Notes: a model not told the origin generated them from the sequence alone. A stretch of 64,000 nt of DNA from an uncultured Eubacteriales bacterium (GCA_902774265.1 CACYHR010000005.1:62001-126000); one strand, 5' to 3'; positions 27,839 to 37,839 are shown, counted from the first letter of the stretch. Program-made: numbers and translations.

Positions 27839-29083
27839 ATGAGTGAGAACAAAAAAGCTCTTGAGGGTGTCAAGGTCGTAGAGCTTGCGACATTCATCGC
27901 AGCGCCTTGCACAGCAAGATTTCTCGCAGACCTCGGCGCCGAAGTCATCAAGGTTGAGGCTCCTATGGGAGACCCGCTGAGGTACACAGCCGTTAACGAA
28001 GGCCGTCCTCTCGATCAGAAGGAAAACACTTCCTATGACCTCGAGAATGCCGGCAAGAGATGTATAGCTCTCAACCTCAAATCGGAAGAGGGAAGAGCTG
28101 CACTCGAAAAACTGATCGCAGATGCTGATGTGTTCATCTGCAACTGGAGGCAGGGACCTCTCAAGAGAGCAGGACTCGACTGGGATACTCTTCATGCAAA
28201 ATACCCTTCACTGGTAATGGGTTATGTTTCCGGATACGGCGAAGTCGGTCCTGACAAGGATCTGCCGGGATTCGATTTCACAGCATTCTATGCCCGCGGC
28301 GGTATCCTCGGACCTCTGAGAGACAAGACAAGCACACCTATGCTGACTGTACAGGGATTCGGCGACCACCAGGTAGCAATGAACCTGGCTGCCGGAGTGC
28401 TCGCAGCTCTCTACAAGGCAAAGATGACAGGCGAGGGAGATCAGGTAATCGTATCGCTGTTCCACAGCGCTGTATGGGATGTTTCCCTGATGCTGCAGGC
28501 CAGCCAGTACGGTTCGGACAGCTGCAAGTTCCCTATGGAAAGATGGGAGAACGGCAACCCTCTGACTATGTGCTACCGCACAAAGGACGATCAGTGGCTG
28601 CAGATCGCAATGCCTCAGTACGACAGGCACTATCCTGTGTTCATGAACGCAGTAGGACATCCTGAGCTGGCTGACGATGCGAGATTCTATCCTCAGAAGA
28701 ACCTCGTTCCGAACAGAAAGGAATTCTCTGCATGGATGAACGAACTCTTCCTGACAAAGAACTGCGATGAGTGGTGCAAGATCCTCGACGCGGCAGATCT
28801 GCCTTACGCAATCGCCCAGAACTGGGACACACTGCTCAAAGACAGACAGGCATGGGCTTCGGATATTTTCTACGAAATGCAGTACAGCAACGGAAACAAG
28901 CGCACGCTGGTAAGACCTCCTGTAATGTTCAAGGAGAACGGTCTTCCTGATTACAACAGAGGACCTTATCTCGCAGAGCACACAGAGGAGATACTCGGTG
29001 AGTACGGATACAGCAGTGATGAGATCGCAAAGATGATCGAGGGCGGCGCTGCAGCATCCATGGATCCGGCTCTGAGAGACTGA
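27839..29083 (+). CDS. hadA: Family III (CaiB/BaiF) CoA-transferase
   Basis: 414 residues. Family III CoA-transferase fold; Asp176 in GFGDHQVA fits the catalytic aspartate that forms the mixed anhydride. In homologous pathways it moves CoA from the end product (isocaproyl- or arylpropionyl-CoA) or the enoyl-CoA onto the 2-hydroxy acid, so no ATP is spent on activation. Start follows ATGGAGGAAAAAC. In Clostridioides difficile hadA precedes hadI; here it follows hadC, so gene order is rearranged. Confidence 0.9.
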   Translation: MSENKKALEGVKVVELATFIAAPCTARFLADLGAEVIKVEAPMGDPLRYTAVNEGRPLDQKENTSYDLENAGKRCIALNLKSEEGRAALEKLIADADVFICNWRQGPLKRAGLDWDTLHAKYPSLVMGYVSGYGEVGPDKDLPGFDFTAFYARGGILGPLRDKTSTPMLTVQGFGDHQVAMNLAAGVLAALYKAKMTGEGDQVIVSLFHSAVWDVSLMLQASQYGSDSCKFPMERWENGNPLTMCYRTKDDQWLQIAMPQYDRHYPVFMNAVGHPELADDARFYPQKNLVPNRKEFSAWMNELFLTKNCDEWCKILDAADLPYAIAQNWDTLLKDRQAWASDIFYEMQYSNGNKRTLVRPPVMFKENGLPDYNRGPYLAEHTEEILGEYGYSSDEIAKMIEGGAAASMDPALRD

Positions 29084-29142
29084 TAATAACAACGGTATTG
29101 GGCAGTTGATAGCTAATAACCCGAACAGGAGGAATAATACAA

Positions 29143-30150
29143 ATGAAAATCGCTGCTTATGAAGTAAGACCTGATGAAAAACCTATTATCGAAGGCCTTT
29201 GCAAAGAATACGGTATTGAACTCGTTTCGACACCGGCTAACCTCGATGCTTCCACAGTAGACATGGCTGAAGGATGCCAGGGTGTAACAATGCTGGGACA
29301 GAGCGACCTGTCCGACCCTATCATCGACAAGCTCGCTGATTTCGGCGTAACAGTACTCGCTGCACGCTGCGTAGGTTTCGACCACATGAACAGATTCTAC
29401 GCAAGATCCAAGGGCATGCATATCTGCCACGGTTCATATGCTGCAAACGGAGTTGCCGAGTATACCGTAATGGCTATACTGATGTGCATCCGTAACTACA
29501 AGAAGGCACAGGCTAACACAGACGACAACGACTTCACACTGAAGGGCAAGATGGGAAGAGAGCTCAGATCCCTCACAGTCGGCGTCATGGGAACAGGAAA
29601 GATCGGACGCACTGTTATCCAGCTGCTCTCGAGCTTCGGATGCAAAATACTGGCATACGATGTATTCCAGAATGATGAAGTCAAGAAATTCGCTGAGTAT
29701 GTCGATCTCGACACCATCCTGGCTGAATCCGATGTAATCACGCTGCACATGCCTCTCCTCGATGATACCAAGGGCGTTATCAGCAAGGAGAACGTCAGAA
29801 AGATGAAGGACGGAGTCGTTCTGATCAACAATGCAAGAGGCGAGCTCTGCGATGTTGATGCACTGATCGAAGGCGTTGAGACCGAAAAGATCGGCGCACT
29901 CTTTATGGATGCTTTCCCTGGCGAAGTCGGAATCATCCACCTCGGACACGATGCAGATATAATCAGAACAGAGGGAATGCCTTACTTCAAGCTCAAATAT
30001 CTGCGTTCATTCGTAAACGTATACCACACACCTCATATGGCATTCTTCACACAGGAAGCCGGTGAGTCGATGGCAAGATGCGGAGTTGACGCTATTTATG
30101 AGCTGCTGACAAAGGGCGAGACAATCCACGAAGTACCTAAGAATATGTAA
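29143..30150 (+). CDS. ldhA: D-2-hydroxyacid dehydrogenase (NAD-dependent, LdhA/FldH-type)
   Basis: 335 residues of the D-lactate/D-2-hydroxyacid dehydrogenase family. GTGKIGRTV is the NAD-binding glycine motif. NNARGELCD contains the substrate-binding Arg and HTPHMAFFT the catalytic His, with an acidic relay between. It reduces the transaminated 2-oxo acid to the (R)-2-hydroxy acid, using NADH from the oxidative branch. Start follows ACAGGAGG. It lies inside the dehydratase operon, which argues for 2-hydroxyisocaproate or aryllactate rather than plain lactate. No aminotransferase is encoded nearby. Confidence 0.9.
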   Translation: MKIAAYEVRPDEKPIIEGLCKEYGIELVSTPANLDASTVDMAEGCQGVTMLGQSDLSDPIIDKLADFGVTVLAARCVGFDHMNRFYARSKGMHICHGSYAANGVAEYTVMAILMCIRNYKKAQANTDDNDFTLKGKMGRELRSLTVGVMGTGKIGRTVIQLLSSFGCKILAYDVFQNDEVKKFAEYVDLDTILAESDVITLHMPLLDDTKGVISKENVRKMKDGVVLINNARGELCDVDALIEGVETEKIGALFMDAFPGEVGIIHLGHDADIIRTEGMPYFKLKYLRSFVNVYHTPHMAFFTQEAGESMARCGVDAIYELLTKGETIHEVPKNM

Positions 30151-30189
30151 GATCTACGTCTGGCGCGTAAGCGGGAAGGAGACAAAACA

Positions 30190-31332
30190 ATGATTTTAGA
30201 CAAGAAACACGCCATGCAGCAGAAGCTGTTCCGTCAGTTTGCCGAGACGGAATTCACAAAAGAGCTGCAGGACGAGCTGGATACTACCGGAGCATTCAAC
30301 TGGGATATCCACAACAAGATGTCAAAATACGGATTTATGGGAGTTAAGATCCCTGTAGAATACGGCGGAGCAGGCGGAGACTATCTGTCATACGTTCTGA
30401 TGGACGAGGAGCTGGCTCGTCAGAACCTGGTTCTTTCGATCTATGCCAACACATCCAACTCTCTGGGAGGCGGCCCTCTGATGCTGGCCGGCTCGGAGGA
30501 GCAGAAGAAGCTCTATCTGCCGCAGGTAGCAAGCGGTGAAAAGATCATGGTATTCGGTCTGACAGAACCTGGCGCAGGTTCGGACGCAGGCGGTACCACA
30601 ACTACTGCTATCGAGACAGAGGACGGTTATGTGATCAACGGACGTAAGTGCTTCATCTCCGGAGCTCCTGTAGCTGACTGGATCGTTATCTTTGCAAAGA
30701 CAGACCTCAGCCAGAAGGGTTCAAGAGGTATCTCGATGTTCGTCGTAGATATGCATCTGCCGGGAGTTTCCCTGGGTGCTGACGAAAAGAAGATGGGTAT
30801 CAAGGGATATCCTACCTGCGACGTAGTATTCGAGGATGTACATGTCGGCAAGGAATGCCTGATCGGACCTCTCAACAAGGGATTCCCTGTAGCTATGAAG
30901 ACTCTGGACGGAGGACGTCTCGGAGTTGCGGCTATGTCGGTCGGCGTTTGCCAGTCGGCTCTCGACGAAGCTGTAAAATACGCTAAGGAAAGAAAGCAGT
31001 TCGGACGCAGGATCGCAGATTTCCAGGGCATCAGCTTTATGATCGCAGAGATGGCTGCAGATACAGAAGCAGCAAGACAGATGACTTATCACGCTGCCAT
31101 CCTCAAGGATGCAGGCGACCCTGAAGCAGGCGTAGCATGCTCGAAGGCTAAGTTCTTCGCTGCAGAGGCTGCAAACAGGAACGCATACAAGGCAGTTCAG
31201 ATCCACGGCGGATACGGATATATCCAGGAGTACAGAGTAGAGCGCATTTACAGAGACGCGCGCATCCTGTCCATATTCGAGGGTACATCCCAGATCCAGG
31301 AACTCGTTATCGCTAACAGTCTGCTGAAATAA
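30190..31332 (+). CDS. acdB: Acyl-CoA dehydrogenase acting as enoyl-CoA reductase
   Basis: 380 residues, full-length FAD acyl-CoA dehydrogenase. FGLTEPGAGSDAGG and WIVIFAKTD are family signatures; the C-terminal FEGTSQIQ contains the catalytic glutamate. Next to etfB and etfA it should reduce the 2-enoyl-CoA from the dehydratase to the saturated acyl-CoA, possibly in an electron-bifurcating complex that also reduces ferredoxin, as described for related clostridial Acd-Etf complexes. Start follows GGGAAGGAG. Spacing to etfB is 17 bases. Confidence 0.92.
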   Translation: MILDKKHAMQQKLFRQFAETEFTKELQDELDTTGAFNWDIHNKMSKYGFMGVKIPVEYGGAGGDYLSYVLMDEELARQNLVLSIYANTSNSLGGGPLMLAGSEEQKKLYLPQVASGEKIMVFGLTEPGAGSDAGGTTTTAIETEDGYVINGRKCFISGAPVADWIVIFAKTDLSQKGSRGISMFVVDMHLPGVSLGADEKKMGIKGYPTCDVVFEDVHVGKECLIGPLNKGFPVAMKTLDGGRLGVAAMSVGVCQSALDEAVKYAKERKQFGRRIADFQGISFMIAEMAADTEAARQMTYHAAILKDAGDPEAGVACSKAKFFAAEAANRNAYKAVQIHGGYGYIQEYRVERIYRDARILSIFEGTSQIQELVIANSLLK

Positions 31333-31349
31333 GAAGGAGGTAAGAAACT

Positions 31350-32150
31350 ATGAAAATAATGGTAACAGTTAAGCAGGTTCCTGATACCTCCGGCAAGGTA
31401 GCAGTCAACGAAGACGGTACTCTGAACCGTGCTTCGATGCAGGCGATCATCAACCCTGATGACCTGAACGCGGTAGAGGAAGCCCTTTCACTCAAGGACG
31501 AATACGGCTGCAAGGTAGTCGCATTCACAATGGGACCTATGCAGGCAGAGCCGATGCTGAGAGAGCTGCTCGCTATGGGCGTAGACGAGACCGTGCTTAT
31601 TTCTGCAAGAGAATTCGGCGGATCCGATACATACGCTACTTCGCAGATCATCGCAGCAGCTATCGATACTTACGGAATCGATGACGACGATATCATCATC
31701 GCAGGCCGTCAGGCTATCGACGGAGATACAGCTCAGGTAGGACCGCAGATCGCAGAGAAGCTGCATCTGCCGCAGGTCACTTATGCAGGCGAAGTAAAGA
31801 AGGACGGCAACACTCTTACTATCAAGAGAATGCTCGAGGACGGATACATGACCATCAAGGTAAACACACCTTGCATGATCACCTGCATCAAGGAGCTGAA
31901 CGAGCCTAGATACATGAACGTCAGAGGAACCATCGAGTGCTGGGACAAGCCTCTCACAATCATGGATTACAACGCTCTCAAGGATCACGAGCTGATCGAT
32001 GCTACTACTATCGGTCTTAAGGGATCCCCTACAAACATCTACAAGTCATTCGCACCTCCTGTCAAGGGCGCCGGCATGATGCTGGAAGGCTCGGGCAAGG
32101 AAACTACCGACAAGCTTGCAAATATCCTTACAAGCAAGCACATCATTTAG
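31350..32150 (+). CDS. etfB: Electron transfer flavoprotein, beta subunit
   Basis: 266 residues. MKIMVTVKQVPDTS start, AGRQAIDGDTAQVGPQ signature and an AMP/FAD-binding core define EtfB. It partners EtfA and the acyl-CoA dehydrogenase encoded just upstream. Whether it bifurcates needs inspection of the second FAD site; the genetic setting makes it plausible. Start follows AAGGAGG. Confidence 0.94.
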   Translation: MKIMVTVKQVPDTSGKVAVNEDGTLNRASMQAIINPDDLNAVEEALSLKDEYGCKVVAFTMGPMQAEPMLRELLAMGVDETVLISAREFGGSDTYATSQIIAAAIDTYGIDDDDIIIAGRQAIDGDTAQVGPQIAEKLHLPQVTYAGEVKKDGNTLTIKRMLEDGYMTIKVNTPCMITCIKELNEPRYMNVRGTIECWDKPLTIMDYNALKDHELIDATTIGLKGSPTNIYKSFAPPVKGAGMMLEGSGKETTDKLANILTSKHII

Positions 32151-32165
32151 GAAGGGAGGACTGAC

Positions 32166-33278
32166 ATGGCTTACAACAGTGCAGATATAGCTGCTTTCAA
32201 GAACGTATGGGTCTTTTGCGAGCAGCGTCAGGGCGTAATGATGCCTACAACTTTTGAACTTATCTCCGAGGGACGCAAGCTTGCAGACGAGCTCGGCGTA
32301 GAACTCTGCGGTATACTGCTCGGCGACGACGTCGACGGCATCGCTGCAGAACTCGGCGGATACGGCGCAGACAGGGTCTATGTTTACAACAGCCCTCTGC
32401 TCAAACACTATACAACAGATGCTTATACCAAGGTCATCGTTGATGCGGTAGAGGAATTCAAGCCTGAGATCATGATCTACGGCGCTTCCAATATCGGCCG
32501 TGACCTGGCACCGAGATGCGCTGCAAGACTTCACACAGGACTCTGCGCAGACTGTACTCATCTGGATGTCGACCTGAACGGATATATTGAATTCCTCAAG
32601 TCAGGTTCAAATCTCGATGTTGAGAAGACCAATTTCGAGACAAAGATGTTCGATGTAAACACCAACCTCAAGATGACACGTCCTGCTTTCGGCGGACACC
32701 TGATGGCTACAATCGTTTGCCCGAGGTTCCGTCCTGCAATGGCTACCGTTCGTCCGGGCGTCATGAAGAAGAGACCTTTCGATGAGGAAGGCGCTAAGAA
32801 GGTCGAGATCGTTCATCCTGATTTCGAGCTCACAGAAGCTGACGTACAGACAGAGGTCGTTGAGGTCGTAAAGGCTGCAAAGAAGCTGGTAGACCTGATC
32901 GGTGCTGAGTACATCGTTTCCGTAGGACGCGGTATCGCAAAGGATGTAGAGGGCGGTATCAAGCTGGCAGAAGAGCTTGCTGACCTGCTCGGCGGCGTTG
33001 TCGGATCATCACGTGCGGTTGTTGACGCCGGCTGGATCAGCGCAGACCATCAGGTAGGACAGACAGGAAAGACTGTTCATCCTAAGGTTTATATCGCGCT
33101 CGGTATCTCCGGAGCTATACAGCACAAGGCAGGAATGCAGGAATCCGAGTACATCATCGCTATCAACAAGGACGAGAACGCTCCTATGTTCGAGATCGCT
33201 GATTACGGAATCGTAGGCGACCTGTTCAAGGTAGTACCGCTGCTGATCGAATCGATCAAACAGGCTAAAGCGGAGTAA
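32166..33278 (+). CDS. etfA: Electron transfer flavoprotein, alpha subunit
   Basis: 370 residues. The C-terminal FAD domain is clear: VGSSRAVVDAGW, HQVGQTGKTVHP and YIALGISGAIQH. No N-terminal ferredoxin domain is present, so it is the short form. It shuttles electrons between NADH, the acyl-CoA dehydrogenase and probably ferredoxin. Start follows GAAGGGAGG. It ends the pathway operon and a terminator follows at 33427. Confidence 0.94.
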   Translation: MAYNSADIAAFKNVWVFCEQRQGVMMPTTFELISEGRKLADELGVELCGILLGDDVDGIAAELGGYGADRVYVYNSPLLKHYTTDAYTKVIVDAVEEFKPEIMIYGASNIGRDLAPRCAARLHTGLCADCTHLDVDLNGYIEFLKSGSNLDVEKTNFETKMFDVNTNLKMTRPAFGGHLMATIVCPRFRPAMATVRPGVMKKRPFDEEGAKKVEIVHPDFELTEADVQTEVVEVVKAAKKLVDLIGAEYIVSVGRGIAKDVEGGIKLAEELADLLGGVVGSSRAVVDAGWISADHQVGQTGKTVHPKVYIALGISGAIQHKAGMQESEYIIAINKDENAPMFEIADYGIVGDLFKVVPLLIESIKQAKAE

Positions 33279-33426
33279 TCCTGAAGACCGGTATTCATTG
33301 AGTAATCCTTTAAGTAATGCCGGAGGGGCAAAGATATACATTTGCCTGGGATGCCCGGGAGTGCGAGCCCGCGGAATAAACCCGACCGGCAGGAATCCAC
33401 GGTTTACGGAATAGTTTTATAATGTA

Positions 33427-33456
33427 AGGGGCGGCCGCATCGGTCGCCCTGTTTTT
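33427..33456 (+). terminator. Terminator between etfA and the butyrate-kinase-family gene
   Basis: GGGCGGCCG pairs with CGGTCGCCC with one G-T pair, followed by GTTTTT. It may partly insulate the kinase gene from the reductive operon. Confidence 0.75.
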
Positions 33457-33489
33457 GGAGATGAGCACAGGATTGGAGGAAACAGTTTA

Positions 33490-34605
33490 ATGTCCTACAA
33501 AATATTTACCCTGAGTCCGGGGTCGACGTCGACCAAATGCGCTGTGTTTGAGGATGACAGACTGATCTTTAAGGAGAATATCAGTCATTCAGGTGAGGAA
33601 CTTGCTCAGTTCCCGACAGTCAATTCGCAGCTTCCGTACAGGATGGATCTGATAATGGATAAGATGCGCGAACACGGCCTGAGTCTGAACGAAATGGATG
33701 CCTTTGCCGCATATTCCGGAGGCCTCGAATCGACGCCGGGAGGAGTTTTTCCGGTGAACGAAAAGATGCTCGAGGATGCGGCGTCCGGGAGGATAGCGGA
33801 TCATCCGGCTACTCTGGGTGCGCAGATAATAGGTGCTTTTGCCGATGCCAGCGGCGTGCCGGCTTTTGTGATAAATCCGCCCGATGTCGACGAGCTTGAT
33901 GATATAGCAAGAATATCCGGGATCAAAGGTATTTACCGTGAATCACATGTGCATGTTCTCAATCAAAAGGAAGTCGCCATGAGGATGGCGCAAGAGCTTG
34001 GCAAGTCATATAAGGACTGCAGATTTATCGTCTGCCATGTCGGCGGCGGGCTGTCCATAGCTGCCCATAAAGACGGCAGGATGGTTGATGCGAACGATGT
34101 AGTGAACGGTGAAGGGCCGATGGCTCCTAACAGATCAGGATATGTTCCTCTGCTGCCGCTGGTAAAGAAATGCTTTGAACCGGGCTGCAGCTACGGAGAT
34201 ATCAGGGGAATGGTTGCGAAGACAGGCGGACTCAAATCCCTGACCGGTACAGACAGTATGCGCGAGATAAAGTCCAGACGTGACAGTGGAGACAAATGGG
34301 CGGCATTTGTCTATGACGCATTTGCCTATAATCTGGCTAAATTCATCGGTTCATATGCATGCGTACTTGAAGGCAGGGTGGATGCCATCATAATGACAGG
34401 CGGAGTATCCAATGACGAAGACTTCATAGAGAACATCAGGAAATACGCCGGATGGATCGCGCCGATCAAGGTATACGGCGGAGACTTTGAAATGGAAGCA
34501 CTCGCAGCCGGAGCGATAAGGGTGCTCAGAGGCGAAGAAAATCCGCAGGAATACACCGGTGTGCCGGTATTCAGCGGATTCGACTTCGAACCGGAAACGG
34601 TCTGA
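33490..34605 (+). CDS. buk: Butyrate/branched-chain fatty acid kinase
   Basis: 371 residues, acetokinase-family butyrate kinase. LSPGSTSTKCAVF is the N-terminal phosphate motif, HVGGGLSIAAH the adenosine region, and NRSGYVPLL and GGVSNDEDF are family signatures. It turns acyl phosphate plus ADP into fatty acid plus ATP. No phosphotransbutyrylase gene is nearby. Its position right after the Had/Etf operon suggests ATP recovery from branched-chain acyl phosphate of the oxidative Stickland branch, or from butyrate. Start follows TTGGAGG. Confidence 0.9.
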   Translation: MSYKIFTLSPGSTSTKCAVFEDDRLIFKENISHSGEELAQFPTVNSQLPYRMDLIMDKMREHGLSLNEMDAFAAYSGGLESTPGGVFPVNEKMLEDAASGRIADHPATLGAQIIGAFADASGVPAFVINPPDVDELDDIARISGIKGIYRESHVHVLNQKEVAMRMAQELGKSYKDCRFIVCHVGGGLSIAAHKDGRMVDANDVVNGEGPMAPNRSGYVPLLPLVKKCFEPGCSYGDIRGMVAKTGGLKSLTGTDSMREIKSRRDSGDKWAAFVYDAFAYNLAKFIGSYACVLEGRVDAIIMTGGVSNDEDFIENIRKYAGWIAPIKVYGGDFEMEALAAGAIRVLRGEENPQEYTGVPVFSGFDFEPETV

Positions 34606-34713
34606 CAACTATCTGCCTACAGTTTGATAACAGTCTTAAGTCGTACGACAAATGTGCGACAACCGGCCGGCACCGAGCCGACAGCAGTCTGACGATTTGT
34701 ACGGTGATAAAGA

Positions 34714-34752
34714 GACTGCTTCACACATGACAGTGCGAAGCAGTTTTTTTTA
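34714..34752 (+). terminator. Terminator after the butyrate-kinase-family gene
   Basis: ACTGCTTC pairs with GAAGCAGT, followed by eight T's. In the gene-free stretch 34606-34980 I see, beyond this, only a weak promoter candidate (TTTGTT, 16 bases, TATATT near 34945) for the peptide gene downstream. Confidence 0.88.
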
Positions 34753-34980
34753 TATAAAAGCCGGATTGGACGAAAGCACCCATTTAATGGTAGAATAATA
34801 GAAATAAATGCGGTCTGACAAATATTTAGGCACATGCAAAAAAAGATGGAACGGAAATAAGTCGATAAGGCTTCATCTGACTTGTATATATAACGGATGC
34901 TGATGTTCCTTTATTTCTGATTTGTTTTCTGCAGATGTATGATATATTATCTGTATTATTAAAAAGAGGAGGATAGAACA

Positions 34981-35202
34981 ATGTTAGAAAAAAAGAATTA
35001 TCGATTGAAGAATTATCGATTGAAGAATGAAGAAGCGGAAAGCACAAAACTTGATGTTGATAAACTTGAACAGGTCAGTGGCGGTGTATTTTTCGATGAA
35101 GAAAACAGCTCATCAAAGGCTAAGACTAAAAAAACATTTATAATCGATTCCGAAAAACCGGATGAAGACAAAAAGTCTCTGAATATAAAGGTGATTGACT
35201 GA
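34981..35202 (+). CDS. Short peptide precursor with a double-glycine leader (peptide 1)
   Basis: 73 residues. The LDVDKLEQVSGG segment (about residues 24-35) matches the double-glycine leader consensus cut by C39-peptidase ABC exporters. The remaining 38 residues are very hydrophilic (SSSKAKTKKTF..., then acidic), without Cys or a hydrophobic stretch, unlike usual pore-forming bacteriocins. Strong start: AGAGGAGG. A perfect 15-base tandem duplication gives KNYRLKNYRL in the leader. It directly precedes the secreted papain-like protease; a second double-glycine peptide follows that gene. No exporter is encoded nearby. Function unknown. Confidence 0.7.
   Translation: MLEKKNYRLKNYRLKNEEAESTKLDVDKLEQVSGGVFFDEENSSSKAKTKKTFIIDSEKPDEDKKSLNIKVID
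34993..35022 (+). repeat. 15-bp tandem duplication inside peptide gene 1
   Basis: Two perfect copies of AAGAATTATCGATTG in frame, adding KNYRL to the leader. Confidence 0.85.
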
Positions 35203-35271
35203 GTTTCATTGATCCGTTAAACAGATCCGCCAAACAGATAATTCTGCGAAATGAAAAAGGAAAATAAGACA

Positions 35272-37839
35272 ATGTCAGGAATAATCAGAAAGCGTCTAGT
35301 AGTATCGATAATATCTGCGGCTATGCTTGTTGCCATGACGCCGGTGATTCCGTGGGTGTCGTCTGATGCCTTTGCCGGGAGTAGCACACTTGATGAGATA
35401 GCAAGGCAGTTTCAGGATAAGGACAAGGATCCGTATGCATTTACCTATACTTCGGGAGGAGCCGGCATAGAGGAAGGCGCTGACTATCCGGCGTCGTTTG
35501 ATCTCAGGGAATCTGACGGTTCTGATGGTAAAAACGGTTATGTTACACCTGTCAAATTCCAGAATCCTTTCGGAAGCTGCTGGGGATTCTCGGCTATTTC
35601 TGCAGCGGAGACCAGTATTCTGGGAAACCCTGCAACAAGGGAAGGTTTCGATGCAAGAAAACTGAATCTGTCGGAAAAACATCTGGTATGGTTTACATAC
35701 CGGCCGATCAATGATTCTGCAAATCCGCATGACGGAGAGGGACTTGTGACCTTCAACAATAAGCTTACATCCGCTGCGACTTTCAATATAGGCGGCAAAC
35801 CTTTTTATGCGACTTCTCTCTTTGCAAGCGGAATGGGTCCGAATCTGGAAGTCAGTGGTTATGTAGACGGGAAGCCTGTCTATTTCGATGAGGCTGCATA
35901 TCACGGCAAAAAGAAGCTGGTAGAATGCTGGAACAATAAAGTTTATAAAGAAAGCAGTATCCCTAAGGGAGTAATACCTTACTACTACAGCGAAAAGGAC
36001 GACTGGTCGATCGACGGTGATTTAAGATTTGTTTCAGATTACAGACTCAAGGAATCATATATCCTGCCGACACCTTCAGGTAAATCAGGTAATCAGAGAC
36101 AGGATGCTATAAATGCGATCAAGGAACAGCTTTATAACAAGAGAGGTGTAGAGATTGCATATTATGCTGACAGTTCTACACCTGCTTCAGCCAGCGGCAA
36201 AGAGTTTAATACAAAATATATCAGTCCTAACTGGGCACATTATACGTATAACAGCGGTACCGGTGCTAACCATGGAGTATCGATCATCGGATGGGATGAT
36301 AATTATCCTAAGGAGAATTTTGCCCACATGATCAAGGGCTATTCCAAGGACGAAGCATATAAGCTCTCGACTCCTGAACACGATGGCGCATGGCTCGTCA
36401 AGAACAGCTGGGGCGCGGAGACAGAAGAATTCCCGAATAAGGGTTCCGGTAAGTGGGGATTACTTGAGGGAGAGGACAAGGCTCCATATAAGGCGAAAGA
36501 TAATGCAAAGCATACGGGGTATTTCTGGCTGTCATATGATGACAAGAGCATGAGTATGATAGAGGCCCTGGAGTTTGATAAAAGCAATCTCAATGAAGAG
36601 TTTGTCCTGTATCAGTACGACTATATGCCGGTCAACACTGTTGATTCAGCTGTGACTGATGGAGAAGCAAAGATTGCCAATATATTCGAGGCAGAGTTTG
36701 AGTCCGGCCTGGAACAGCTGGCATTCCAGACAAAGGACAACAATGCAACCGTTTATTACGAGATCTATCAGATGCGTGACGGAGCCACAGATCCTACAGA
36801 CGGTACTCTTCTTACTAAAGGAAGCGCATCATACAAGTATGGCGGATTCCATAAAGTCAATCTGCCAGGCGGCCTGGTCGTTACAAGAGGGCACAAATTC
36901 TCTGCAGTCATAACAGTTAAGACAAGCAACGGTAAATATGCAACCAGTGCTCAGACTGCTGTTAATAAGAGTTTTGCTAAAAGGAGAGGCACAATCTATT
37001 ATGCTAACAGCGTGATCAACGAAGGAGAGAGCCTTCTTTATACTGACGGCAGCTGGAAGGATCTGTCAGATGCAGCGCTTCAGAGGAAACTGATAGGGGA
37101 GAATTATTATAAAGATTATTGCATAGATAATTTCCCTATCAAGGTCTATACAAGTGATGTGACTGATCCTCAGAGATTTGAACAGACCGGAGAGGATGGA
37201 ACTGCATTCGGCAAGGGCGCTTCTGATAATGCGAACATATTTGCTGCGACAGAATGGAAATCAAACAAGGATCCGAATGGTATTAAACTGATCGACCTCG
37301 GCCTGAAGAGCAGCAAGCAGGCCAATACAAGCATTTCGCTCAAATGGAATGCTGTGCCGGGAGCTGTAAAATACATTGTTTACGGTGCAAAGAGCGGAGG
37401 AAGCTATCTTGACTTAGTAAAGATGACAGACGCAAACTCTTACAAGGTCAGTAAGATAGTATCCGCTAAGCTTAAAAAAGGCACATATTACAAATTCATG
37501 GTAGCGGCACTTGACAGTGACTGGAATGTTATCACGACCTCCGGAATAATACATGCAGGAACGACCGGAGGAAAAGCAGGTAATTATACCAAAATCAAGC
37601 TGTCCAAACCATCCAACGGAAAGCTGAGCCTCAGCAGCGGCAAATCGTTTACTGTTAAGGCAAGTGCATCCGGCAAAAAAGTACAGAAAAAGCTTGGACT
37701 GAGGTATGAATCTTCAGACTCAGCAGTTGCATCTGTAAACTCTAAAGGTGTTATAACTGCGAATTCAGCAGGAACATGTAATATACTTGTATATGCTCAA
37801 AACGGACTCAGTAAAACAATCACTGTAACCGTAAAATAA
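35272..37839 (+). CDS. Secreted papain-like (C1) cysteine protease with lectin-like, FN3 and Big2 domains
   Basis: 855 residues from ATG 35272, preferred because AAAGGA lies upstream; ATG 35251 in frame would add seven. A signal peptide (ISAAMLVAM, cut near DAFA) is followed by a short propeptide. The C1A domain has Gln in KFQNPFG, Cys-Trp in GSCWGFS, His in ANHGVSIIG and Asn in VKNSWG. A C1-associated lectin-like beta domain (YYEIYQMRDG), an FN3 domain and a C-terminal Big2 fold (YESSDSAVASV) follow. No LPXTG. The enzyme acts outside the cell, cutting proteins or maturing the two double-glycine peptides encoded on either side (inference). Confidence 0.87.
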   Translation: MSGIIRKRLVVSIISAAMLVAMTPVIPWVSSDAFAGSSTLDEIARQFQDKDKDPYAFTYTSGGAGIEEGADYPASFDLRESDGSDGKNGYVTPVKFQNPFGSCWGFSAISAAETSILGNPATREGFDARKLNLSEKHLVWFTYRPINDSANPHDGEGLVTFNNKLTSAATFNIGGKPFYATSLFASGMGPNLEVSGYVDGKPVYFDEAAYHGKKKLVECWNNKVYKESSIPKGVIPYYYSEKDDWSIDGDLRFVSDYRLKESYILPTPSGKSGNQRQDAINAIKEQLYNKRGVEIAYYADSSTPASASGKEFNTKYISPNWAHYTYNSGTGANHGVSIIGWDDNYPKENFAHMIKGYSKDEAYKLSTPEHDGAWLVKNSWGAETEEFPNKGSGKWGLLEGEDKAPYKAKDNAKHTGYFWLSYDDKSMSMIEALEFDKSNLNEEFVLYQYDYMPVNTVDSAVTDGEAKIANIFEAEFESGLEQLAFQTKDNNATVYYEIYQMRDGATDPTDGTLLTKGSASYKYGGFHKVNLPGGLVVTRGHKFSAVITVKTSNGKYATSAQTAVNKSFAKRRGTIYYANSVINEGESLLYTDGSWKDLSDAALQRKLIGENYYKDYCIDNFPIKVYTSDVTDPQRFEQTGEDGTAFGKGASDNANIFAATEWKSNKDPNGIKLIDLGLKSSKQANTSISLKWNAVPGAVKYIVYGAKSGGSYLDLVKMTDANSYKVSKIVSAKLKKGTYYKFMVAALDSDWNVITTSGIIHAGTTGGKAGNYTKIKLSKPSNGKLSLSSGKSFTVKASASGKKVQKKLGLRYESSDSAVASVNSKGVITANSAGTCNILVYAQNGLSKTITVTVK

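Noticed and set aside
33490-34605. A full butyrate pathway (ptb-buk)
   Set aside because: No phosphotransbutyrylase, crotonase or thiolase gene is present in the window.
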